From: an uncultured Clostridia bacterium
GTDB lineage: Bacteria; Bacillota; Clostridia; TANB77; CAG-508
Direction: 5' to 3'
NCBI GenBank assembly: GCA_947584125.1
Contig: CANPWI010000003.1
Span: 1-34,788, forward strand
Length of the DNA stretch: 34,788 bases
Each line of letters starts with the position of its first letter. Positions within the stretch are counted from its first letter, which is position 1. Of the stretch, positions 1-9,468 are shown piece by piece. The notes below the pieces were generated by a model. It searched no databases, was not told the DNA's origin, and worked only from the letters and a program-made list of their open reading frames with translations. Both the position numbers and the translations under genes were made by a program.

Positions 1-73
<73 letters not shown>

Positions 74-235
74 ATTTATTTTTTACAAATATTATTATAC
101 ATACTTTATATTTGATTGTCAACAGTTTTTTCAAATTTTTTATGCCTTTTTCTTTACAAAAGATATAAATTAATATAAAATAATTGAAATAAAGAGATTT
201 TTACTTTGTATTAATATGTTGTAGGAGGTTTTTTA

Positions 236-712
236 ATGAATACATTTTTGTCTTACTGCGAAAATGATACTCTGGATTTTGCTAAAAAATTTGCAAGTAA
301 GTTGTCTGTTGGAGATATTATTATTTTATCAGGAGATTTGGGTTCTGGAAAAACAAAATTTACTCAAGGATTTTTAGAGTATTTTGGTATATACAATGAA
401 ATTTCTAGTCCTACTTTTACTATTGTTAATGAATATAATACTCCTAAAATGCCTATATATCATTTTGACATATATAGATTAAGTTCTCCCAACGAATTTT
501 ATGAAATTGGTGGAACTGATTATTTTGATGATGGTATTTGCATAATTGAGTGGGGCGAAATTATTGAAAAAATTATTCCTGCTGACTATATAAAAATTAC
601 TTTTAATAGAGACTTTTCTAATAATGACCTTAGAACTTTAAATGTTGAAGCTTATGGTGAAAGGTTGCAAAATATAGTAAAAAATATTTTTGATGGAAGG
701 GCGTGTGATTAG
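236..712 (+). CDS. tsaE: tRNA t6A biosynthesis ATPase TsaE (YjeE family)
   Basis: P-loop GDLGSGKT, SPTFTIVNEY and HFDIYRL motifs; upstream of tsaB-rimI. Confidence 0.95.
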   Translation: MNTFLSYCENDTLDFAKKFASKLSVGDIIILSGDLGSGKTKFTQGFLEYFGIYNEISSPTFTIVNEYNTPKMPIYHFDIYRLSSPNEFYEIGGTDYFDDGICIIEWGEIIEKIIPADYIKITFNRDFSNNDLRTLNVEAYGERLQNIVKNIFDGRACD

Positions 713-1419
713 TTTGAAAATACTATCTATAGATACATCATCTACAAATTGCTCTGTTGCAATACTTGAAAATAATAATGTATTGGCTTACCTTTGTACA
801 GATGATTCTAATAATCATTCTGTTTCTTTAATGCCTTTGATTAACCAAATTTTTCAAGATACAAATTTAAAATTAGAAGATATAGATGTATTTGCATGTG
901 ATAAAGGTCCTGGTTCTTTTACTGGAATAAGAATTGGAGTATCTACAATAAAAGCATTTAGTGATGTAACAAAAAAAACTTGCATGGGTATTAGTTCTTT
1001 AAAATCTTTAGCCTATACTCTCCCTATTCCTACAGAGTCTTGCTATGTTTGTTCTTTAATTGATGCAAAACATGAAAATTGTTATTGTGGTATTTTTAAA
1101 GTTGTAGAAAATGGGTATTATAAAATAGAAGATTATTTCTTTGATTCTATAAGTAATATAATTAATAAATTAAAAAATTTAAATAAAAAACTATTTTTTT
1201 GTCGGAAATGCTAGCAACATTTACCATGATATGATACAATCTAATCTAGATAAAGAAATAATTTTTTCTTCAAATATTCAAAATGCTATAACAGTTGGAA
1301 AAGCTGCATTTCATAAAATTTCAAAAGGGAACCTTACCCCTCCTATTCCACTATATTTAAAAAAATCTAGTGCTGAAATTTTAATGGAGGAAAAAACAAA
1401 TGGAAATTCAAATAACTAA
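690..1419 (+). CDS. tsaB: TsaB (t6A biosynthesis), encoded in two frames joined by a +1 shift at in-frame CGG 1203-1205; probable GTG start at 705
   Basis: ORF 690-1214 (LSIDTSSTNCSVAI, DKGPGSFTGIRIGVSTIKAF) continues in +1 as ORF 1231-1419 (NASNIYHDMIQSN...LTPPIPLYLKKSSAE). Joining ...LFFC-C-GGA gives LFFCGNASNIYHD, about 237-242 aa total, normal for TsaB. Confidence 0.9.
1203..1206 (+). other. Putative +1 frameshift signal CGGA in tsaB
   Basis: 0-frame TTT TTT TGT CGG AAA TGC TAG; +1 frame resumes GGA AAT GCT AGC. Confidence 0.8.
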
Positions 1420-1843
1420 AATGACTTTGCAAGATTTAAATTTAATTTCAGATATTTTAAAAACTGATTTTGATGATTTTTGGAATATTTCTACTTTACA
1501 AAGTGAGCTTAATAATAAAAATTCTAATTATTTTGTTGCAAAAAATGAATCTTTAGAAATTATTGGATTTGCTGGAGTTTGGTTTGGTTTTGAAGAAGCA
1601 CATATAACAAATATTGTTACCAAAAAAAGCTTTAGACATTTAGGTATTGCTACAAAATTGCTAAATTGTATTATAAATTATTGCAAAGAATTTGAAAACA
1701 TTTACACATTAACATTAGAGGTTAAAGAGTCTAATACTGTTGCAATTAGTTTATATGAAAAATTTGATTTTAAAAAAGTTGGTTTAAGAAAAAATTATTA
1801 TAACAATATAGAAAATGCTATTATTATGACAAAAGATATTTAA
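1400..1843 (+). CDS. rimI: Ribosomal-protein-alanine N-acetyltransferase RimI (GNAT)
   Basis: GNAT fold motifs IVTKKSFRHLGIATKLL, LEVKESNTVAISLYEKFDFKKVGLRKNYY; overlaps tsaB 3' end as in the canonical operon. Confidence 0.92.
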   Translation: MEIQITKMTLQDLNLISDILKTDFDDFWNISTLQSELNNKNSNYFVAKNESLEIIGFAGVWFGFEEAHITNIVTKKSFRHLGIATKLLNCIINYCKEFENIYTLTLEVKESNTVAISLYEKFDFKKVGLRKNYYNNIENAIIMTKDI

Positions 1844-1860
1844 AAAAGGAGATTTTACTT

Positions 1861-4245
1861 ATGAAAAAAAATGAATTAAGTTACAAAGAGTTAAAAACAT
1901 ACTGTGATACTGATATTTTTAAATTTGATACTACTGAAGAATTAACATCTATAGAAACAGGAATTGGTCAAGACAGAGGTATTAAAGCATTTGAATTCGG
2001 TATAAATGTAGATGCCAAAGGATATAACCTATATATTGAAGGACCTAGTGGTGTTGGAAAAACAATGTATGCTAGAAAATACTTAGAAAAAATTTCTAAA
2101 AAGAAAAAAGTTCCTCACGACTGGTGTTATATTTATAACTTTGATAATCCTAATGAACCAATAGCAGTTTCGCTTCCTGCTGGTCAAGGAAAAGAATTTA
2201 AAGATAGTATGGAACAATTTATAAAAGATATTAGAGCTGATATAAAAAGTACATTTAATAATGATGAATTTGAAAAAGAAAAAACATTAATTAAACAAGA
2301 ATTTGAAGAAAAGCGTTCTAATCTTTTAGAAAAACTAAATCAAGAATCTATTAAATATGGATTTGAGGTAAAAGCTGCTCAAAATGGTATATATATGATG
2401 CCTGTTCTTAACGGAAAAGCCCTTCAAGAAGAAGAATTTGATAAGTTAGATGAAGCTGTTAAACAAGAATTTGAAAGTAAATCAAGTATTGTTCAAGAAC
2501 AAATTTTAGAAGCAATTACACAAATAAAATCTATTGAACGCGAATCAGATAAAAAAATTCAAGAATGGCAATCTAATGTTGCCCTACTTACAGTAAATGT
2601 TCATATTAATTATATAAAATCTAAATTTAAAAGAAATAAAAAAATAAATACATTCTTAAATAATATAAAAAATGATATATTAAAAAACATATCTACATTT
2701 ACAGCTGAGGATGCTCCTCGTGAGCCGCAAACTCAAGGTCCTAAAATAGAACCTCCAAAACCTTGGCTAAATTATAGAGTTAACCTATTTATTGATAATA
2801 GCAAACTTGAAGGTGCTCCTGTAATAATGGATACAAACTATTCATACCATAATTTATTTGGAAAGCTAGAATATGAAAATTATTATGGTTCACTAAAAAC
2901 AGACTATACTATGTTACAACCAGGTTTACTACATCATGCTAATGGTGGTTATATTATATTACAAGCAAAAGATTTACTTGCAAACTCTATTTGCTATGAA
3001 GCATTAAAAAAAGCATTAAGAGTTAAAGAATTAAATATAGAAAATACAGCAGATAATCGCTCTAGTATGGTAATGATTTCATTAAAACCTGAGCCTATTC
3101 CACTTGATTTAAAAGTAATTTTAATAGGTAATGCTAATATTTATCATACTTTACTTTCTATGGATTCTGATTTTAGAAAATTATTTAAAATAAAAGTTGA
3201 ATTTGAAGATGATGCACCTAGAAATGAAGAAAACATGTTAAAAATTGCAAGATTTATTCATGGATATTGTGAGCAAGAAGAATTACCACATTTAGATAAA
3301 GGAGCTGTAGCAAAAATAGTTGAATATGCTTCAAAACTTGCTGATGATAAAGAAAAAATTTCAACTAAATTTGATGATTTATCTCAAGTTGTTGCTGAAA
3401 GCTGTACATGGGCACAAATGGCAAAATCTAAAGTTGTAACAGCTGAATTTGTTGACAAAGCGCTATCAGAAAGAATTGAAAGAATTAAGAAATATGATTC
3501 AAGATATTTAGAAATGATTAAAGATAATACTATGTTAATTAATACAGAAGGATATGAAGTTGGTGTAATTAATGGATTAACAGTTATGACCATTGGAGAT
3601 TACACATTTGGTAAACCATCAAAAATTACAGCAAATACATTTACAGGAAAAAGTGGAATTATAAATATCGAAAAAGAAGTTGAATTATCTGGTTCATCAC
3701 ACTCAAAAGGTGTTCTAATATTAAGTGGTTATTTAGGTCAAACTTTTGCACAAGATATTCCTTTATCATTAACTGCAAGTATATGTTTTGAACAATTATA
3801 TAATGGTGTTGATGGAGATAGTGCTTCTAGTACAGAGCTTTATGCCCTACTTTCTAGTTTATCAGATATTCCAATTAATCAATCTATTGCTGTTACTGGT
3901 TCAGTAAATCAAAAAGGTGAAATACAACCAATTGGTGGAGTTAATGAAAAAATAGAAGGATTTTATCAAATTTGTAAAATGCGTGGATTTAATGGAAAAC
4001 ATGGTGTAATAATACCAATACAAAATTTGAAGAATTTAAGTCTATCAGATGAAATTGTTAAAAGTGTAAAAAATAAAGAATTCCATATTTATGCTGTATC
4101 AAGCATAGAAGAAGGAATTGAAATTCTTACAGATGTTCCTGCTGGTCGTAGAGATGCAAAAGGCAATTTCCCTGCTGGAACAGTAAATTATTTAGCTTAT
4201 GAAAAATTAAAAAAATTTGCAAAAAATAGTAAAAGCGAAAACTAA
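1861..4245 (+). CDS. Lon-related ATP-dependent protease (LonC/AAA_32 type)
   Basis: Walker A EGPSGVGKT; Lon protease catalytic segment DGDSASSTELYALLSSLSDIPINQSIAVTGSVNQKGEIQPIGGVNEKIEGFY. Confidence 0.92.
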   Translation: MKKNELSYKELKTYCDTDIFKFDTTEELTSIETGIGQDRGIKAFEFGINVDAKGYNLYIEGPSGVGKTMYARKYLEKISKKKKVPHDWCYIYNFDNPNEPIAVSLPAGQGKEFKDSMEQFIKDIRADIKSTFNNDEFEKEKTLIKQEFEEKRSNLLEKLNQESIKYGFEVKAAQNGIYMMPVLNGKALQEEEFDKLDEAVKQEFESKSSIVQEQILEAITQIKSIERESDKKIQEWQSNVALLTVNVHINYIKSKFKRNKKINTFLNNIKNDILKNISTFTAEDAPREPQTQGPKIEPPKPWLNYRVNLFIDNSKLEGAPVIMDTNYSYHNLFGKLEYENYYGSLKTDYTMLQPGLLHHANGGYIILQAKDLLANSICYEALKKALRVKELNIENTADNRSSMVMISLKPEPIPLDLKVILIGNANIYHTLLSMDSDFRKLFKIKVEFEDDAPRNEENMLKIARFIHGYCEQEELPHLDKGAVAKIVEYASKLADDKEKISTKFDDLSQVVAESCTWAQMAKSKVVTAEFVDKALSERIERIKKYDSRYLEMIKDNTMLINTEGYEVGVINGLTVMTIGDYTFGKPSKITANTFTGKSGIINIEKEVELSGSSHSKGVLILSGYLGQTFAQDIPLSLTASICFEQLYNGVDGDSASSTELYALLSSLSDIPINQSIAVTGSVNQKGEIQPIGGVNEKIEGFYQICKMRGFNGKHGVIIPIQNLKNLSLSDEIVKSVKNKEFHIYAVSSIEEGIEILTDVPAGRRDAKGNFPAGTVNYLAYEKLKKFAKNSKSEN

Positions 4246-4262
4246 AAGTTTTCGCTTTTACT
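4228..4262. terminator. Perfect 16-bp inverted repeat overlapping the lon-like stop codon; rho-independent terminator
   Basis: AGTAAAAGCGAAAACT-AAA-AGTTTTCGCTTTTACT. Confidence 0.8.
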
Positions 4263-4326
4263 TATATAATAGAAAATTTCTTCAAAATTCCTATTACACA
4301 AAATAAATTTTTAAATTATTATTATT

Positions 4327-5251
4327 TTATTTGAAAAAATATTTTTGTGGATTAATTCTTGTACCATTTACTCTAATTTCTAAGTGTAAATGTGGCCCTG
4401 TTGAATCTCCTGTTGAACCAACATCAGCAATATGCTCTCCAGATTTAACACTTTGACCTTTTGTTACAAATAGCTTACTACAGTGTCCATAATAAGTTTG
4501 AACTCCATTTCCATGGTCTATAATTACTAGATTACCATATCCTCCATATACACCTGCTTGAATTACTGTACCATCACCAGCTGCATATATATCTGTTCCT
4601 AATGGAGCTGCAATATCCAGTCCCCCATGTCCGTGAATTTCTGTCCTCTGTATCTCCATATCTTGAAGATACTCTTCCAGTTACAGGAACTGATGCTAAA
4701 AGAACACCATTTATTTTTGATTTTTCTATTTTTACTTTTTCTTCTAGTTCTTCATCTATTTTTGTTTTTGCTATTTCAATATCTTGAATTTCTAAACTAT
4801 TTAAGTCATCTGTATAAATCTCTAAAATTCCAATTTCAAAATTTAATTTTTTTTCGTACTCGTCTTTAATTTGTTCAACAATATTTTCTGCTTCTTCTAA
4901 AGAATTTACATATTGATCGTTTTGTCCGTTTAGTGTTATTGCATAAGTTCTATATGTTATTTTTGAACCATGTTCTAATTTTTGTAATATTTCATTTTCA
5001 TTAGTAGTTTGACTCGTGCTTAATAATTTAAGTTCATAATTAACAGGTTCATCTAAAGTTACAAAAGCAATATTTTCACCTTTTTTATTTATAATTATTT
5101 CATCAATATCTTTTTCAAATTCTTCCTTATTTTCAACATATCCAATTACCTCACCTTTATATGTTACTCCATATACAGGTTTATCTTTAACTACAATAAT
5201 CGCACATATTATTACTACAGCCATTATTAATATTTTTGTAAGCTTTAACAT
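4327..5251 (-). CDS. Membrane-anchored M23 family metallopeptidase, encoded in two frames joined by a +1 shift at CGG (4633-4631)
   Basis: N-terminal TM segment plus stalk in ORF 4574-5251; M23 core HGGLDIAAPLGTDIYAAGDG...GPHLHLEIR in ORF 4327-4659; merged PVTGRVSSRYGDTEDRNS-G-HGGLDIAAP, about 307 aa. Confidence 0.88.
4630..4633 (-). other. Putative +1 frameshift signal CGGA in M23 peptidase gene
   Basis: 0-frame AGA AAT TCA CGG ACA TGG; +1 resumes GGA CAT GGG GGA CTG GAT. Confidence 0.8.
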
Positions 5252-5477
5252 TTCTTTTGTATAATGTTTTATACGCTTGCTTAAAATAAATATTCACTCT
5301 CCTTTTTTTTGCACGACTAAATTCTATTATACATTATATTTTAAACAATTTCAAATTATGTATGCACATATTTTTACAAAATTATAAAATTTCTACAATT
5401 TAATGCATTTTTATTCAATTTTTGGATATGTTTTCCTCAATTTATCTCCATTTTCCTCATTTATTCTAACATTTACA

Positions 5478-5509
5478 AAAAAGTAGATGAATTTTTTCAT
5501 CTACTTTTT
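5478..5509 (-). terminator. Terminator downstream of topA
   Basis: AAAAAGTAGATGAA-TTTT-TTCATCTACTTTTT. Confidence 0.75.
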
Positions 5510-5575
5510 CAAATGATAACTTTTTTATTAGATAAAAATCTATTACCTTTTAGATTTACTCATTTTATTTGCATA

Positions 5576-7696
5576 TCAGCTTTTGTTTTTTGCTTTTTTT
5601 CTTGTAGTTGTTGTTTTTGTTTTCGTTGTAGTTTTAGTTTTTCCTTTTGCTTTTGTCTTTGCCTTTGTTTTTTTCTTATTTTCTTCTTGTATTTCCTTTG
5701 CTACATTTTCATCTATTTTTTCACCTTTTTTTGGTTTATTCCATGAAATATAATCACAGCTAGCAGGATTATTTTCACAAATATAATAATTTCTTCTTTT
5801 TTTGGTTTTTCTTATTTGAATTTTTCCTCCACATTTTGGACATGGTTCTTGTATAGTTTCATAATAAGGTTTTGCATTTTTACATTCTGGGTATCCAGGA
5901 CATGCTAGGAATTTTCCATATCTTCCGTATTTAATTACCATCATTCTACCACATTTTTCACATGGTACATCTGATACTTCTTCTACAAGTTCAACATGTT
6001 CTAACTCTTTTTCAACCTTTTCAATAGTTTTTGCAAAAGGAATATAAAATTCTTCTATTACTCTTTTCCAGTTTTGCTTTCCTTCAGCTATTTCATCAAA
6101 TTCAGTTTCCATTTTGACAGTAAAATCTATATTTACTACATCTGGAAAGTTTTCAATTAACAATTTATTAACTATTTTTCCTAAATCTGTTGGAATTAAT
6201 TGTTTTTGTTTTTTCTCTATATAATGTCTATCTAAAATTGTTGTTATTGTTGGAGAATAAGTACTAGGTCTTCCAATTCCATCTTCTTCAAGTGCTTTTA
6301 CAAGACTTGCTTCTGTATATCTTGCAGGAGGCTCTGTAAAACTTTGCTTTGAATCTAGCTTTTTCTTTTTAACCTCTTGACCTTTAGTTAATTGAGGGAT
6401 TTGTTCATTTACCTCTTCTTCTTTTTTGTCTGTATCCTCTACATATAAAACCATAAAACCTTTAAATTTTAATGATTGACCATTTGCTTTAAAACTATAA
6501 TTATTAGCTAAGATATTTGCTGTAACTGTATCGTAAACTGCTTGTGACATTTGGCTAGCTATAAATCTGTTATATATTAATTTATATAATTTGTATTGGT
6601 CATTAGTAAGTGAAGATTTTATTTCTTCTGGATTTAATTCTACATAAGTTGGTCTTATAGCTTCATGAGCATCTTGTGCATCATCTTTTGTTTTATAAAA
6701 CCTATTTTCATAGTAATTTTCTCCATATTTTTCGTATATATATTTTTTAGCACTTTGCCTTGCAACATCAGAAATTCTTGTTGAATCAGTTCTCATATAT
6801 GTAATTAATCCAACACTTCCATGTCCTGTTATATTTACCCCTTCATATAAACCTTGTGCAACAGACATAGTCTTTTTTAAGGTAAATCCTAATTTTCTTG
6901 AAGCTTCTTGTTGCATCGTACTTGTTGTAAAAGGTGGTGCTGGAGTTCTTTTTCTTTCAGATTTTTTAACATCATCTACAATATATTTTGCACCTTTTAA
7001 GTCGTCTAAAATTTTGTCTACTTCTTCTTTAGAATGTAATTCTATCTTTTTATTATTTTTTCCATAAAATTTAGCTGTAAAAGTTTTATTTTCGCTTTCT
7101 TCTATAAGTAAAACATTAATATTCCAATATTCTTCTGGGATAAATTTTTCAATTTCTTCTTCTCTATCTACTATTAATTTTACTGCAACAGATTGCACTC
7201 TTCCTGCAGATAATCCTCTTCTAACTTTTTTCCATAGTACGGGACTCATTTTGTATCCAACTATTCTATCTAAAACTCTTCTAGCTTGCTGTGCATCTAT
7301 TAAATTTTTATCAACTGTTCTAGGCTCTTTCATTGATTCTTTTACTGCATTTTTTGTAATTTCATTAAATGTTACTCTACATTTAGCATCCTCTGGTATT
7401 TCTAAAATGTGTGATAAATGCCAAGCTATTGCTTCTCCTTCACGGTCAGGGTCAGTTGCAAGGTACACACTTTTTGCATTTTTTGCATCTTTTTTTAAAG
7501 ATTTTATTAAATCTCCCTTTCCTCTAATATTTATATATTCCGGCTCAAAGTTATTTTCAACATCAACACCTAACTTTGATTTAGGTAAATCTCTTATATG
7601 TCCCATAGATGCAACAACTTTTGTATTTCCACCTAAAAATTTCTTTATAGTATTTGCCTTTGCAGGTGATTCCACTATAATTAATTTATCAGCCAT
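5576..7696 (-). CDS. topA: DNA topoisomerase I
   Basis: MADKLIIVESPAKANTIKKFLG, TDPDREGEAIAWHL, GLITYMRTDSTRIS; C-terminal zinc ribbons CEKCGRMM / CPKCGGKI; Lys/Thr-rich tail. Confidence 0.97.
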   Translation of the reverse strand: MADKLIIVESPAKANTIKKFLGGNTKVVASMGHIRDLPKSKLGVDVENNFEPEYINIRGKGDLIKSLKKDAKNAKSVYLATDPDREGEAIAWHLSHILEIPEDAKCRVTFNEITKNAVKESMKEPRTVDKNLIDAQQARRVLDRIVGYKMSPVLWKKVRRGLSAGRVQSVAVKLIVDREEEIEKFIPEEYWNINVLLIEESENKTFTAKFYGKNNKKIELHSKEEVDKILDDLKGAKYIVDDVKKSERKRTPAPPFTTSTMQQEASRKLGFTLKKTMSVAQGLYEGVNITGHGSVGLITYMRTDSTRISDVARQSAKKYIYEKYGENYYENRFYKTKDDAQDAHEAIRPTYVELNPEEIKSSLTNDQYKLYKLIYNRFIASQMSQAVYDTVTANILANNYSFKANGQSLKFKGFMVLYVEDTDKKEEEVNEQIPQLTKGQEVKKKKLDSKQSFTEPPARYTEASLVKALEEDGIGRPSTYSPTITTILDRHYIEKKQKQLIPTDLGKIVNKLLIENFPDVVNIDFTVKMETEFDEIAEGKQNWKRVIEEFYIPFAKTIEKVEKELEHVELVEEVSDVPCEKCGRMMVIKYGRYGKFLACPGYPECKNAKPYYETIQEPCPKCGGKIQIRKTKKRRNYYICENNPASCDYISWNKPKKGEKIDENVAKEIQEENKKKTKAKTKAKGKTKTTTKTKTTTTRKKAKNKS

Positions 7697-7791
7697 TATA
7701 AATTACTCCTTTATATTTCTTTTCGTTTATTTATTCTAGCTCAAAATTCTTCTTTTTGCAATAGTTTTTTCATAAAATTAAATTGATAATA

Positions 7792-8178
7792 TTAAAATAT
7801 ATTTTTTAAATTTAATGCATCCTTATTTCTTAGATGTTCTAACAAGAAATTCGATTTATCTAATTCCTCAATTACTCTTTCATATTGCTTTGTATCTATA
7901 TTAGATTTAGCTGATACTAAACTAGTTTCAATTTTTTCTAATTCATCATGTTCTATATAGTATGCAAGTTTTTCATATCTTTTTTTCCACTCATCATATA
8001 ACATATTATATTTTTCATCAATAATATTTTCTTCATCTTCTTTTTCAATTTCTTCTTTTAAAGATGCAGCATTTTCAGTTACTATATTAACAGATTCCTC
8101 TAAATAATTTGATGTTACTCTATCTAAGCCCAACATTGAAACAATAATTATAATACTAATAACAAATTCTTTATACAT
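7792..8178 (-). CDS. DUF4363 family protein
   Basis: N-terminal TM helix followed by acidic helical region; resembles DUF4363; adjacent to a DUF421 gene. Confidence 0.6.
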   Translation of the reverse strand: MYKEFVISIIIIVSMLGLDRVTSNYLEESVNIVTENAASLKEEIEKEDEENIIDEKYNMLYDEWKKRYEKLAYYIEHDELEKIETSLVSAKSNIDTKQYERVIEELDKSNFLLEHLRNKDALNLKNIF

Positions 8179-8187
8179 TTTTTCTCC

Positions 8188-8865
8188 CTACTTTATATAT
8201 GATTTTGCTTGGCAAAATATTTGCTCTTTTCCATCTATTGTAACAATTAATGCGTCTTTAGGTTTTATTCCAAATTTTTTAACCTGTTTTTCAAGCCAAT
8301 TATAATCTTTTCCAATAGCTTTTAAATTATCTTCCATTATCTTTCCATCTACAACTAGGTCATAAGGAATTCCCTCATACTCTGGCATTATGTTAAAATC
8401 TTCTGGTGTAGTATTTCTTTTATTTGGCTTTTGTATAACAGTTACTTGCCCACTTGTTTCTAATATTGCATACTCAACATCACTAAGACTTGTTACATTA
8501 TTTCCTCTTAATCTTTCTTGTAACTCATTAATAGTAAATCTTTCTTTTTTTAAAACTCTTTCATCAATTTTACCTCTATAAATTAATATTGATGGTTTTC
8601 CACAAATTACTTTTCTTGCCCAAATACTTTTCATATTTAATACAGAAATTAATAAATGCATAACTAAAAGTCCAAGTATTGGTATAATTCCATTTGAAAT
8701 TGGTATACCACTTTCTGTCATAGGAATTGATGCTAAATCTGCTATCATAATAGATATTGCAAGTTCAAATGGTTGCAGTTGACCTATTTCTCTTTTTCCC
8801 ATTAATCTCATTACTATTAACACAATTATATATAAAACTATTGACCTTATAAATGTTGTTATCAT
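8188..8865 (-). CDS. DUF421 (YetF-like) membrane protein; start moved to 8865
   Basis: MITTFIRSIVLYIIVLIVMRLMGKREIGQLQPFELAISIMIADLASIPM; SD-like AAGGAG upstream of the ATG; the longer ORF to 9042 overlaps the divergent gene. Confidence 0.85.
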   Translation of the reverse strand: MITTFIRSIVLYIIVLIVMRLMGKREIGQLQPFELAISIMIADLASIPMTESGIPISNGIIPILGLLVMHLLISVLNMKSIWARKVICGKPSILIYRGKIDERVLKKERFTINELQERLRGNNVTSLSDVEYAILETSGQVTVIQKPNKRNTTPEDFNIMPEYEGIPYDLVVDGKIMEDNLKAIGKDYNWLEKQVKKFGIKPKDALIVTIDGKEQIFCQAKSYIK

Positions 8866-9015
8866 TTTTTCTCCTTTAAAAATTTTATTTATTACTATTT
8901 TTTCTTTTTTTATAAAATTTATACTTTGATTTTGAATAATATTTATTTTATTGTTAATAATAAAAATGTATAGATATATAAAAACAATTATAGATTTTAA
9001 AAGGAGGTTTTTATT

Positions 9016-9393
9016 ATGTCTGACAATCAATCTAACATTCAAAGCTCAACTGGAATGGGTACTTTCGGACAAATTGTAGGAAGATTAGTTACAGCAGCAG
9101 TAGTTCTTGCTATTACAGCATTTTTTACTCCAGGTTTTTCAATTAATAATTTTTGGTCACTTGCATTTGCTGCAGTTGTCCTTACTATAATAGATTATTT
9201 AATTGTAAAATTTACAGGATTACATGCTAGTCCATTTGGAAAAGGATTTGTAGGTTTTGTTCTTGCTGCTGTTACTTTATATGTAACACAATTCTTTGTT
9301 GCAGGTTATGCAATTTCTTGGATAGCTGCAATAATAGGTGCTCTTATCTATGGTGTTATTGATTATTTCTTACCAGGCGAGCAAAAAATGTAA
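9016..9393 (+). CDS. Phage holin family 4 superfamily / YvlD-like membrane protein
   Basis: Four hydrophobic helices; SD aaggagg before ATG. Confidence 0.65.
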   Translation: MSDNQSNIQSSTGMGTFGQIVGRLVTAAVVLAITAFFTPGFSINNFWSLAFAAVVLTIIDYLIVKFTGLHASPFGKGFVGFVLAAVTLYVTQFFVAGYAISWIAAIIGALIYGVIDYFLPGEQKM

Positions 9394-9400
9394 TAGAACA

Positions 9401-9448
9401 AAAAAAATAACTAAAAATTAAATTAATTTAATTTTTAGTTATTTTTTT
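9401..9448. terminator. Bidirectional terminator between holin-like gene and glmU
   Basis: 23-bp perfect inverted repeat AAAAAAATAACTAAAAATTAAAT / ATTTAATTTTTAGTTATTTTTTT. Confidence 0.75.
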
Positions 9449-9468
9449 ATTATATTATTTTACTTTTT

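Noticed and set aside
1194-1200. T7 homopolymer in tsaB as a transcriptional-slippage or sequencing-error explanation
   Set aside because: It could explain tsaB alone, but the other four junctions have no comparable homopolymer and share only the in-frame CGG. Read data should still be checked.
4602-4869. Plus-strand ORFs 4602-4787 and 4627-4869, and similar Phe/Leu/Ser-rich antisense ORFs (5513-5746, 7251-7739, 17025-17516, 17844-18326, 22601-22825 etc.)
   Set aside because: Antisense shadows of well-supported minus-strand genes with low-complexity composition and no SD or homology.
8866-9042. N-terminal extension of the DUF421 ORF to 9042
   Set aside because: Overlaps the divergent holin-like gene and is low-complexity; SD-supported ATG at 8865 matches the family N-terminus.
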